From contig JADRCO010001157.1 in assembly GCA_021464525.1 (NCBI GenBank), positions 1-21,923 on the forward strand: DNA of 21,923 bases. The letters are read 5' to 3'. The stretch comes from Rhizophagus sp. LPA8_4_AMF. Lineage: Eukaryota > Glomeromycota > Glomeromycetes > Glomerales > Glomeraceae. Position 1 is the stretch's first letter; the number at the start of each line of letters is the position of its first letter. The position numbers and the translations under genes are program-made. Below, one piece after another: positions 8,546 through 17,123 of this stretch. The notes beneath the pieces are model-generated. The model was not told where the DNA came from and searched no databases. It worked only from the letters and a program-made list of their open reading frames with translations.

Positions 8546-8975
8546 CTAAATTTTTTCACCAAAGTCTTCGTTTATTTCTAACGTTTCATTATCTCTTGTT
8601 ATTCGATCCAATTCTTCTCTGTTTTTGTCGACTTCGTAGTACTTCTTAAAATTTTTCTTTTTGGTGATATAATCCAAAAGTTCATTGATTAATCCTTTGT
8701 TATTTGCTAAAAGTCTTCTGGAATAACCCTAATTAACTTCTAAAGCTGTTAAAAATGGTAAAGATAAGTTTTCTAAGTAATTTCATTCTTCACCATTTGA
8801 TTCCAAACTTATACTTTTTATATTCTTTAAGAAGTAATATTAACATTAAGATTTAAATATTATTTGTTACTTTGATGTCTTCTGTAAATTATAGCCAAGT
8901 TTATCATTGAGATAGTTGTTCTATGAGTATTACTAATCTCTTCTCTGAATTCCTTGTACAGAAATTCGGTGAGCA
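8546..8975 (-). pseudogene. decayed protein-coding remnant, family unassigned
   Basis: On the minus strand one frame from about 8810 to a TAG at 8546-8548 has clear protein character. Segments include YLENLSLPFLTALEVN, then GYSRRLLANNKGLINELLDY, then KNFKKYYEVDKNREELDRI, ending NEDFGEKI. It is broken by an in-frame TGA (where GEE is followed by NYLE) and a TAG (after LEVN); the first looks like a Trp codon mutated to stop. Further upstream (about 8975-8870) another frame reads EFLYKEFREEISNTHRTTIS, so at least one frameshift or a lost intron separates the pieces. The helical pattern around LLANNKGLINELLDYI recalls ARM/HEAT-type proteins, for example the PSMD5 group, but that is only a hypothesis. 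The function is unknown and the copy is dead as it stands. Confidence 0.5.
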
Positions 8976-9200
8976 TCAAAAATTGGATCGTATTTTTAAT
9001 TTCATTTTTTATTATTATTATTAATGTGAACCATTTTTTTTAAAAAAAAGAAGTGTTACCACCGGATTTTGACGTTCGGTCATGTAGTAACAGAAAGAAA
9101 TATAAGGATCGGTTAACAAATGATAGGGTAATATGACGATATACAACAAGTGATAGGATAAAAGTGTTTATAAATAAATAATGATGTAAAGTGAGAGGCT

Positions 9201-9250
9201 AATAAACGATAATAAACAATAATAAACGGTAATGAATGATAATAAACGAT
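9201..9250 (+). repeat. 10-base minisatellite AATAAACGAT, five copies
   Basis: Five exact-length units follow each other: AATAAACGAT, AATAAACAAT, AATAAACGGT, AATGAATGAT, AATAAACGAT. A related, more decayed run lies at about 10265-10320 on the far side of the mariner-like element, so the two were probably one array before insertion. Confidence 0.85.
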
Positions 9251-9268
9251 GTGATAAACTTGAAGGTA

Positions 9269-10189
9269 CAGTGTGTAACAAAAAAAACCGGAATATTATT
9301 TTTGTAATAAAAATGCATATTATACGCTTAAAATAAATCTGATTTTCTTTATGTAAATTGAATAATAAATCTATGACTAAGGTCTACATTATGATATCTT
9401 TTAAAGTTATAGTAGCTTCATTATTTTTTGAAAAATTTCGCTGTAAATATTTACTTTGAACAGAAAAATATAACAAAAAAATAAATTAAGATTGCAAAGT
9501 ATTTGTATATTTGAATTTAAATTAAAACATTAAAATATTGTTAAGAATAATGTAAAAAAAGTTGATACCAAAAAATCAGCAGTATAGAAACATTTATGGT
9601 AGAATGATGGGAAATTTACTCTTCAAATTTCCTCAATTTCGGTATATAGTAAAAAAGCTAAAAAATTATTTAAATTACAAAAATGCATGTAGTTTTCTCA
9701 AAATAAATCCAATTTTTATCATTTAAAATGCAAAATAAACTTAAATATCAGAGCTACATTTTGACATCTTTCATGGTTATAATGCTTTTTTACTTCTTGA
9801 GGAAATTAACTACAAATGCTGATCTTTGAAGAAAAAATATAATGTGAAATTTGTGAATTAAGAATGGATACAAAGTCATTGAAAATTTCTCAAATGTTAT
9901 CAAGACAAATAGGAAAAGTATAAATTAAAAATTTTTTTGACTATTTGCTGCACTTTATGCAAAGAAATACATATTAATTCTAAATTAGTTATAAAAAATT
10001 TTAATCTAAAAAAATTATTATTATGAGCTTAATTATAAAGAAATTACTACATTAAACAACATTTTAATTTACCATTGATAAAATCTCTAGGTTTTCAGCT
10101 TTCGAATAAGCTATTGCACATATAATTTGGTGCGATCATCATGATGCTACGGCCAATTTTTTAATTCCAGTTTTTTTTGTTACACACTG
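9269..10189. mobile_element. Tc1/mariner-like non-autonomous element, 921 bases
   Basis: The ends are near-perfect 26-base inverted repeats (9269-9294 and 10164-10189) beginning CAGTGTGTAACAAAAAAAAC, with one mismatch. TA dinucleotides at 9267-9268 and 10190-10191 form the target duplication expected of Tc1/mariner transposition. No transposase frame survives. The interior contains a diverged direct duplication with a constant 370-base offset: AAATGCAT at 9311 and 9681, AAAATAAATC at 9330 and 9700, CTACATT at 9384 and 9754, followed by ATGATATCTT and TTGACATCTT. The copies extend for about 250 bases each. Confidence 0.85.
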
Positions 10190-10204
10190 TAGATCGGAGT
10201 GTGT

Positions 10205-10814
10205 GTGTATAAAAACGGTTAGTAATAAATGTATACGGATAATCAACAATGTATAACGAAAAATTAATAAATGATAATAAATGACAATGATAATAAACGA
10301 CAAGGAACAATAATAAACAGTGTGAAATACGATATTACTGCCTCTATCGGCGCTCTGTAATATCCGTATATCTATCTTATAGCAATAAAGATTATCCAAA
10401 ACTCTTTTTTTCCAATCCTCCACCATCGGTCCTTTATATAACGTTAAGATTTTGGTACAAATCTGTCTTTCGGACAGAATTTCCATCCGTCTCCCGACCA
10501 ATTTTGGCGATCTGGGCACATTTGTATATACAGCCACTTATATTCAGCCACTTTCCCACCGCTAAGCATCCGAACTTATCTAATCGCTAAATAACTAAAA
10601 ATATCTCTATGTAACATAACTAAAAATAAAATAAACTAATAATAAAACAAAAATAAATAAAAATAAATATATATATATAACAAAAAAAAATATCCCGTAA
10701 CAGAAGCAAAAAAAAGATTGAAAATAATTTATCTACATCCTATGTATGTTTTTGTAAAAGTTATTAAGTATCTGGTAATATTATTAATTTAAAATTAATG
10801 ATCTTAAAATAATT
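10205..10814. other. decayed minisatellite and a GC-richer island, no supported gene
   Basis: About 10265-10320 holds degenerate AATAAATGAT/AATAAACGAC units matching the array at 9201. From about 10330 to 10600 the sequence is markedly less AT-rich and open in more than one frame on both strands. A minus-strand frame contains SPKLVGRRMEILSERQICTK, and a plus-strand frame is open for about 90 codons. Because opposite strands are equally open and one candidate runs into the mariner-like terminus, I do not call a gene. It may be a fragment of another repeat. From 10600 to 10814 it is AT-rich and silent. Confidence 0.4.
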
Positions 10815-11240
10815 TTAAAATTCGTTTTCAACAACTTTCAAATAATCTTTCAAATAATCTTGATCGGTGAATTTATCCATGTGTTAAATTGATAAAGCGT
10901 GTTATGGTATTAGTTAAATTGAAACTTTGTATTGTTCTTGCATGTTTTTTTAGTGATAATTCAAGAGCTTCACTAAATCCTTCATGCATTCCATTAGAAT
11001 AACTTGTTAAAATATGAACATTAAATAGTCTGTTAAGTTCAATTAATCTAGTAATTCTTTAATAGATTTACACATCTCTATTAATCCAGGGAAAAGATGT
11101 ATTGGTTGTTTAAAGTCCTGAGTTATATAAAGATGTGTAAATTTTGTTTTTTCTTTTAGAAAAAGACGAATGATTTCATTGAAAATAATCCACATTCTAA
11201 AAGCTTTTATAATAAAAAGACTTTTCAAGATTAAATTAAT
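10815..11240 (-). pseudogene. F-box/LRR-like protein relic
   Basis: The minus strand from about 11240 reads through FNEIIRLFLKEKTKFTHLYI, then QPIHLFPGLIEMCKSIKELLD, and meets a TAA. A +1 change of frame then continues SYSNGMHEGFSEALELSLKK and HARTIQSFNLTN before another stop. A final open piece reads MDKFTDQDYLKDYLKVVENEF with a TAA at 10815-10817. The pattern (THLYI..., LFPGLIEMCKSIKEL, ...KKHARTIQSFNL) is that of the expanded F-box/leucine-rich-repeat-like proteins of Glomeromycotina, which recruit substrates to SCF ubiquitin ligases. No N-terminal F-box is visible. At least two frame breaks make it a pseudogene or fragment. The family call is from recognition of style, not alignment. Confidence 0.5.
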
Positions 11241-11545
11241 AACGAATTTTAGGGCTGAAAAGTGTGTTCAAATAATGTTTATATACTTTTTACAACCTAT
11301 AACTAGGAAACGGAAACGGAAAAAAAATGTTATAAGCCCGAAATGTTGCTTAGATGTTTTGTTTTGATCACGTATCGGACGGGATGGACAGCAATAGAAA
11401 GCCACAAAAGCCACAAGGATTAAGATATTATGGTGGTATGTAAATCACGCAATATTTATCAGAAATTAAACTAAATATAAACTGATACTATCAGAGTCTG
11501 AGTCACTTCAGGCCGTGTACATGGTTGGGTAATCAATATAGCGAG

Positions 11546-12303
11546 AATAACGGATAGATTAATTAGTTGTATTTTAAACTGGTTAAGTTATATTAAGCCA
11601 ACTCTAACTGATTATCAATTAAGTTAACCCGGTTATAACTGAATAAAAATTCGGGGCCCAAACGATGATTTTTTTTTGTTTGCGCACATTCACGCTGCAC
11701 AGACTAATTTTGCTGATCGCTATGTATGCCGCAAGATTTCCTGTTCGATATCGCGGACGGAATTTACGGTTAACATCGCAAGTCTTGATCATAATGCAGT
11801 AAGCCACAAAAATCTAGCCGTAAATGTTGCTACTTTTGTAATTATTGATCTTTAATATTTCTCTGTGAATTTCTATAACGATCGATGGAAAAATTACCAA
11901 CAATGTAAATAAAGCATTTAAAAGAACATCTCAAATTAATCATAACAGTTTGTGAATTAATTAATCAGCTGCAAAATTTTAAAGATGTAAACTAATTATT
12001 AAATTTGAACTAGAGTTTACATGATTTTTAAAAAAGATGATTGATCGTTATGATAAAAAAAATATTTAATTGTGCAAAATGAATTTTTCAAGATTTTTTT
12101 GTGGCTTGCTGCATTAATCAGCGGATCAGCGGATCTTTGGCATAAGCCACGAATTTATTGGGCTTACGGTCAATTCTTACCGGAACGGTTGTAAAAAAAG
12201 GCTCAAAACCGGTTTATCGGTTTGGCCCGAATTTTTATGTAATTATAACTTAATTGATAATCAGTTAGAGCTGGCTTAACATAACTAATTATTAATCGGT
12301 TAT
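11546..12303. mobile_element. long-inverted-repeat DNA transposon, about 760 bases
   Basis: A 25-base block at 11602-11626 (CTCTAACTGATTATCAATTA and five more bases) is exactly the reverse complement of 12246-12270. Similarity extends outward (TTAAGCCA against TGGCTTAA, then GATTAATTAGTT against AACTAATTATTAATC) and inward (ATAAAAATTCGGG against CCCGAATTTTTAT). A second inner pair, GCAGTAAGCCACAAAAATC (11796-11814) against GATTTTTTTGTGGCTTGCTGC (12092-12112), shows that the arms are about 200-250 bases long. The centre (about 11820-12090) is AT-rich. No transposase is present and no clear target duplication was resolved, so the exact ends are uncertain by about ten bases. Confidence 0.7.
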
Positions 12304-13150
12304 CATCAGTTTTAATATGCCGATCACCCGAATTTTTGCAACCGGATCCGAATTCTACTTATTTTATTATTAATAATCATAATTATTTTATATGACATTG
12401 GTATTTTGGAAATCTTTTGAAGGTGTTTTGGAAGGAAGTGGTAGGAGGTCGGCTTTTTTGGAGGATAGTTTTGTTTCTTCTTTCCTTTAATTTTTTCTTT
12501 CGTTTTTTGTTTGGAACATATGTCAAATGAGAGTTACAACTAATTTGCCGATCAACACAATCACACCAAGGCATGTGATTAGTGACGCGTTAGTACATTA
12601 GTAGTATGAACGTTTGAAATAATTCAAAAACATACTAGCAATATTTTTTTAAGATAAACCTAATTCACCTATATGAATAATTATATGAATGATAATTTTT
12701 GTTAAAATGATTAGCGTTGTTTTCAAAATTTTTTTAATATAAAAAATTGATGCAATGTAATATAATTCATTTTTTTCGCATAAATTTAACTAATTCTAGT
12801 CATTTTAGTTATTTATTAATGTCACTATTATATTGATCATATGGATCATGTACAAAGTTCGTTACGATAATCTAAAAAAATTATTACGACTGTTACGTGT
12901 TACATGTCAATGTTTTTGACTCAATGTATTGAGCTTAGACGATATTAAACCAATAAATGTATCTTTACTGAATACAGTATATACATTTTAATCTTATCGA
13001 TCAACATGCCGAGTTCAAAATTATACTCGCGTTACATAATCACTTCCCCTAAAAGTCAAGATGATTCATTTTATTTAAATATGAAATCAAAAAAAAAAAA
13101 ATTTGACTATTTATCTGAGTATTTTCAGACTCATATCACATGATGAGAAA
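12304..13150. other. spacer, no supportable gene
   Basis: A minus-strand open stretch at 12383-12574 comes from a locally biased purine/pyrimidine tract (Lys/Arg-rich run) and has no recognisable protein character. The remainder is AT-rich. TGATCATATGGATCATG near 12835 is a short imperfect palindrome. Nothing else is visible. Confidence 0.45.
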
Positions 13151-13154
13151 TTAA

Positions 13155-13162
13155 TATAAAAA
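13155..13162 (+). promoter_or_regulatory. candidate TATA box
   Basis: TATAAAAA is followed by a G6 run, then TTTTCCCTCAGTTCATTCAT about 15-35 bases downstream, which could hold an initiator (TCAGTTC). This is the clearest core-promoter-like arrangement in the window. The first ATG lies at 13239. Confidence 0.5.
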
Positions 13163-13238
13163 GGGGGGAATTTTCCCTCAGTTCATTCATATTACTTTCG
13201 ATCTAATTTATAATCCTCCACTTTTTTTACAAAAATTA

Positions 13239-13589
13239 ATGACAAAAAAAAAGATAGGTATGTGAAAATCATTGCCTATTTATTTTTTTTATTAAGGTAA
13301 GCATGCGCTCCCTGCTCTAGCCATAGTTTTAATGAAACATGCTTAACAGAAAAAAAAAGTTTATTTTACCTGTTTGGTGGTGTCGTAAACCACCAGTGGT
13401 ATCCTGAAGGACCATGACAGTAAGGACCACTTGGGTCCACTTGGGTAGCATGGTGCCTTCTATTTCCCAGAGGCTTTTTTTTTATGGAGTATGGTGGTGG
13501 TTATACCAACCATACTAACGTTGTTTTTTTTGTTTGTTTTTTAGATAAAGGATATCTCATCAAACATTTTATAAGGCCTTACAAATAAT
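13239..13589 (+). other. candidate spliced short transcript with structured intron
   Basis: Downstream of the TATA box, an ATG at 13239 starts MTKKKI and reaches a donor GTATGT at 13258. Two acceptors are plausible. One is at 13296 (TTATTAAG), giving a 21-residue peptide ending at the TAA near 13344. The other is at 13544 (TTTTTTAG), preceded by a perfect TACTAAC branch site at 13513-13519 and a T-rich tract; it joins in frame to DKGYLIKHFIRPYK and a TAA, giving a 20-residue peptide. The longer intron (287 bases) exceeds the 62-89 seen elsewhere here and contains several hairpins. No product is recognised. It may be a long noncoding RNA or intron-hosted small RNA rather than a peptide gene. 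Confidence 0.35.
13298..13515 (+). other. hairpin-dense, GC-richer block
   Basis: Several stems lie in about 220 bases: TAAGCATG (13298-13305) with CATGCTTA (13338-13345); TGGTGGT (13375-13381) with ACCACCA (13389-13395); GGACC with GGTCC within 13424-13438; and GTATGG with CCATAC across 13489-13515. CCACTTGGGT is tandemly repeated at 13427-13446. A T9 run follows AGAGGC at 13475-13483. The segment stands out against the AT-rich flanks. It could be a structured RNA, including an H/ACA-type snoRNA (AGAAAA between hairpins, ACA at about 13417), or a small MITE. Neither is established. Confidence 0.45.
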
Positions 13590-15090
13590 GATCTTCACAA
13601 CTTTAAATTATAATCTCACCTTCTTACGAAAATTTAAAAGCTTTTATGTAAAGTGAAGATGCGCTTTTTTGCCAATGGTAGTATAGTACCACAAACTTGA
13701 TGTATCCCATGTACAATCATATAGTAACTTTATCTAAAAACATAATATATTACTAATATGTAAAACACAAATCATAGGATTTTTTGAGAATTGGAACAGA
13801 AGCCACATCTTACGCCTAAAAATGGAAAAAATTGTTATTATATTCATATTTGCTGGATGTATCAAAAATGACTTGTTTTAAGAATGTGAAATTATTTTTT
13901 ATTTTTTTGTAACATTAATATTTAAATGGTGACGATTAACATTTTAATACGATACTAAAAATCAATGGAATTTAAAAATATATAATAAAACTATTACATA
14001 AAATTGTAAGGGTGTCAGTTAGATATTAACATATAAAATTTTTTATATTGTTAGTATAGATACTATTTAGAACTCACTAAATTATGAAAATTATAAATAA
14101 AAAACAAATCCCATTAACTCATCTTAGTAAAATATGAATACAATAGCTAAAATTTATTCTATTAAGGAAAGTTTACTATAAAGAATAAGCTAAGGTATTA
14201 ATTAAATTTCTTAATGGTGTAATATTGAGCCGCATTAAAAACTTTATGAGAATATATTTATGTAAAGTATGAACGAAGAGATTTGATTTTGTCACCACAT
14301 ATACTGTATCCTATTTTATATATTCAGGAATTCCACGAGATTCTCATAATTAAACCGGAGCAGCTACATTTGCGACATTTGAAACTGTTACTTATAAGAC
14401 AAATCTTTTTTGCTTGACATCTAATCCGATGAGTTCCTGCCTGCAAAGGGAATGTATTATTAACGAAATATAACAGCAAAAAAGATATTATCATAAATAT
14501 TCTGCTCGTTCATTTATTGTGGAGTAATAATAATCTCATTTCCTAAAATTTAATAATATCTCAAAAGTACTTGGATGTTATAAAACTATTATTTCGTTTA
14601 TGGAGCTATAATGTCGTTGCTGTTCTTAATAAAGGAAATGAAGAATTTCTAATCTAAGACAATGGGATTCATTTATTAATAAAAATTGATCACAAAAACC
14701 TATGTAGTAAATTTTCTTTAAGAATTTTACAGTGTATGGGTTAGCCATTGAATTCAGGTTACGTTAGTCTTTATTTCTCCATATTAGAGGAAGATTCTTG
14801 ATATGAAGAGATTTAGTTCAGCTTTGGCTGAATTAAATTTCAATGTATTTTTTGCGTTTACTGTGTAACTTGTTATTTATTGCATTTACATTTAATAAAA
14901 AATACGTATATCGGAAAAACAAAAAAAAAAGAAATTCTTTGTGATTATCAGCTGATTTTTTGAATGCCTTGTTTAACCAAATTAAAGTAAGGCTTGTCGA
15001 TCACTGCTGTGTGACTGTAATACGTTTTATAATGCGTGGTTTTTTTTCAAAAAAATTTTTTTTACTCTAGTTTAAGCGTAGTGTATGTCA
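13590..15090. other. 1.5 kb AT-rich spacer, nothing supportable
   Basis: I scanned both strands for long frames, splice-bounded exons, inverted repeats and tandem arrays and found none that stand out. It ends at the inverted kinase fragment. Confidence 0.5.
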
Positions 15091-15186
15091 CTTATCAATT
15101 AACAAACTTTGTTCATCTGTTAACTCCTCATAGTTAAAATCTTTTATTTGTTCGAATACATCATCACGGAGCATAAATTCTTCCAT
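15091..15186 (-). pseudogene. inverted N-terminal piece of the kinase pseudogene
   Basis: On the minus strand, 32 codons from an ATG (15186) read MEEFMLRDDVFEQ and continue to NYEELTDEQSLLIDK, then TGA. In the kinase family this TDEQSLLIDK segment is, as I recall it, followed directly by LILNEELKERY. Here LILNEELKERY lies on the plus strand starting at about 15203, only 17 bases from the ATG of this piece. The simplest reading is that a segment of about 100 bases flipped in place. No GT donor follows the last codon, so it is not a normal exon of a minus-strand gene. The protein-like character is clear; the inversion is inference. Confidence 0.6.
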
Positions 15187-15745
15187 ATTTGGTTAATGAA
15201 AGTTAATATTAAATGAAGAATTAAAAGAACGTTATAGATGGAATGGTTTATGCGAAGATTGTAAGCAGCCTAAAATTACTGATAATTGGTGTCGTTGTAA
15301 TTTCAACAAAATTTCAAAAATCGGACTAGTGGAAATAATGAAGTTGATAAGTTTATTCAAAAAGCACAACTCAAAGCTAAAAAAGAAGAAGAAATTTTAG
15401 AGTGGATTGAATATGATGAATTTGAAAATGTTGAATATTTGGCCAAAGGAGGATTCGGAACTATTTATAAAGCAATTTGGAAAGATGGACATATAAAAAA
15501 AATAGGATTCTGAAAATAATAAATGGAGGAGAGGAGAATATGAATGGGCAGATTATGAAAATTATCCAGTTGTTTTAAAATGTTTGCATAATTCTCAAGA
15601 CATCACAGTTGAATTTTTAAAAGAAGTTACTTATTTATATGTAATTTTAAGATATTGTTCCCTTAGAAATGTAAATGCTAATATTTATGAATTCATTTTT
15701 AGATTGAATTACATATTGTTACATCATCTTCTGCTCATTTTGTAA

Positions 15746-15753
15746 ATCACTGC
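15746..15753 (+). repeat. left target-site duplication ATCACTGC
   Basis: This 8-base copy directly abuts the left end of the MITE and is identical to 16198-16205. It spans the codons for Asn-His-Cys of the kinase. Eight bases is the hAT signature. Confidence 0.93.
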
Positions 15754-16197
15754 TAGGGATGGCAATGGTCAGTCACAGTCGGTCATCGGTCGGTCATAAC
15801 CGGTTAAGGGCCTTTGACCGACCGACCATTTGACCGACCATTTTGGTTGACTGTTTGACAGACCATTTGACCAACCACCATTTGACCGATGAGTGATAAA
15901 AAAAATGTTGCAAAACCATTTTTATTAGATAATTGCAACGTTTTTTTAGCTAATTTATTGGAGAAACATTGCGAAAACATTTTTTTAATAGTTTCACACT
16001 TTTTTTTATCCCTCATCGGTCAAACAGTTGGTCAAACAGTCGGTTAAATGGTCAGTCAAATGGTCAGTTAAACGGTCGGTCAAACGGTCAGTCAAACCGG
16101 TTGGTTAAACGGTTGATCAGAGGTCTTTGACTGACTGATATCGGTCATGGTCATGACCAGTTATAAACGGTTATGACCGTGACCGTTGCCATCCCTA
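15754..16197. mobile_element. hAT-type MITE, 444 bases, inside the kinase domain
   Basis: The termini TAGGGATGGCAATGGTCA and TGACCGTTGCCATCCCTA are inverted repeats of the hAT type (YAGGGATGGCAA). Flanking copies of ATCACTGC are perfect. Both arms are packed with about ten variants each of the motif TTTGACCGACCA (left) or AAACGGTCAGTC (right), in opposite orientation, so the whole element can fold into a long hairpin; the AT-rich centre is about 15895-16010. Short clustered subterminal motifs are the usual binding sites of hAT transposase. No transposase is encoded, and a minus-strand open stretch at 15804-16016 is a by-product of the repeats. The perfect duplication and intact ends suggest a young insertion. 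Confidence 0.93.
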
Positions 16198-16205
16198 ATC
16201 ACTGC
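16198..16205 (+). repeat. right target-site duplication ATCACTGC
   Basis: This is the second copy of the 8-base target, after which kinase coding resumes at TATGGTATTACT (YGIT). Conceptually collapsing element and duplicate restores an uninterrupted HFVNHCYGITK reading. Confidence 0.93.
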
Positions 16206-17123
16206 TATGGTATTACTAAAGATCCAGAATCTAATAATTTTATGATGGTGATGGAATATGCAGAAAATGGCAGTTTAATACAAATTTTAAATAATAGTTT
16301 TAATTCCATGAAATGGGGAAAAAAATTGGATATTTTACAAATGATTTCAAGAGGCCTTGAAGATATTCATAGTCAAGGATTAATTCACCGTGATTTTCAT
16401 TGTGGTAATATATTAAATGGTTATAAAAATTTTACCTTTATTACTGATTTAGGATTATGTTGACCAGCAAATGTAATACCTTCTCAAGATGAATATAAAA
16501 AAATATATGGAGTATTACCTTATATAGCACCTGAGGTTTTAATAGGAAAAAAATATACTCAAGAAAGTGATATATATGGATTCGGAATTATTGAATATGA
16601 AGTTTGTACAGGGCTTCCTCCTTATCATGATTTTGCTCATGATAAAATCTTAGCTATTAGCATTTGTAAAGGGCTTAGGCCAAAATCTAATTATAAAATT
16701 CCTCAACTAATTTTGGACATAATTAAGCAATGCTGGGATGCTGTTCCTTTAAAACGACCTAAAGCAAATGAATTACATAATTTATTATATGATTTATATA
16801 AATATAGTTACCATATGGGTGAAAATTGAAGAAGCAGATAAAATTAATGAAAACTTTACTTCTACTTCATTACCATATAATAGTACTACTCTTTCATATA
16901 TTACAAATCCTCAAGCAGTTTACACGAGTAGACTTTTAGACTATAAAAATCTTCCAGAACCAAAAAATGCTATTGATAGCAAAAAGGATGATTCATTTGA
17001 ATATTCAGGTAATTCATGACTTAGCTTATTTTCACAAAATTCTTGAAATGCTTATTAATATAAAATTATCTTTATTCTATAGAATCCATAGAAGCAATAG
17101 ATTTCACTAACCCAACTAAGTAA

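Larger units (their letters stand above)
15200..17123 (+). pseudogene. tyrosine-kinase-like protein kinase pseudogene, split by a hAT MITE
   Basis: Pieces in order: KLILNEELKERY with a CxxC-type segment; a frameshift near 15300; QQNFKNRTSGNNEVDKFIQK and the glycine loop AKGGFGTIYK; a second frameshift near 15505; VVLKCLHNS with the ATP-binding lysine; a 62-base intron (15641-15702); ELHIVTSSAHFV; the MITE (15754-16197); NHCYGITKDPE; IHRDFHCGNIL (catalytic loop); TDLGLC (metal-binding loop) followed at once by a premature TGA (16461-16463); YIAPEVL; CWDAVPLKRP (end of the kinase domain); a third frameshift between about 16790 and 16826; then NPQAVYTSRLLDYKNLPEPK. A last intron (17009-17082, 74 bases) joins in frame to ESIEAIDFTNPTK and a TAA at 17121-17123. 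All catalytic motifs remain recognisable, so the death is recent. The TGA could be a mutated Arg CGA codon. Confidence 0.9.

Noticed and set aside
10139..10537. Minus-strand frame of 132 codons
   Set aside because: It crosses the mariner-like terminus and the decayed minisatellite. The GC-richer part is equally open on the opposite strand and matches no family I know.
11170..11367. Plus-strand frame of 65 codons
   Set aside because: It overlaps the F-box/LRR-like relic on the other strand and has no protein character.
13298..13483. Pol III gene or tRNA-derived SINE ending at the T9 run
   Set aside because: I found no B box (GGTTCGANTCC type), and a transcript from the TATA box would meet earlier T-runs near 13220 and 13283. 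An intron-hosted or Pol II RNA is more plausible.
15804..16016. Minus-strand frame of 70 codons with NGRSNGRS repeats
   Set aside because: It lies wholly within the MITE arms and is produced by the GACCGACCATTT repeats.
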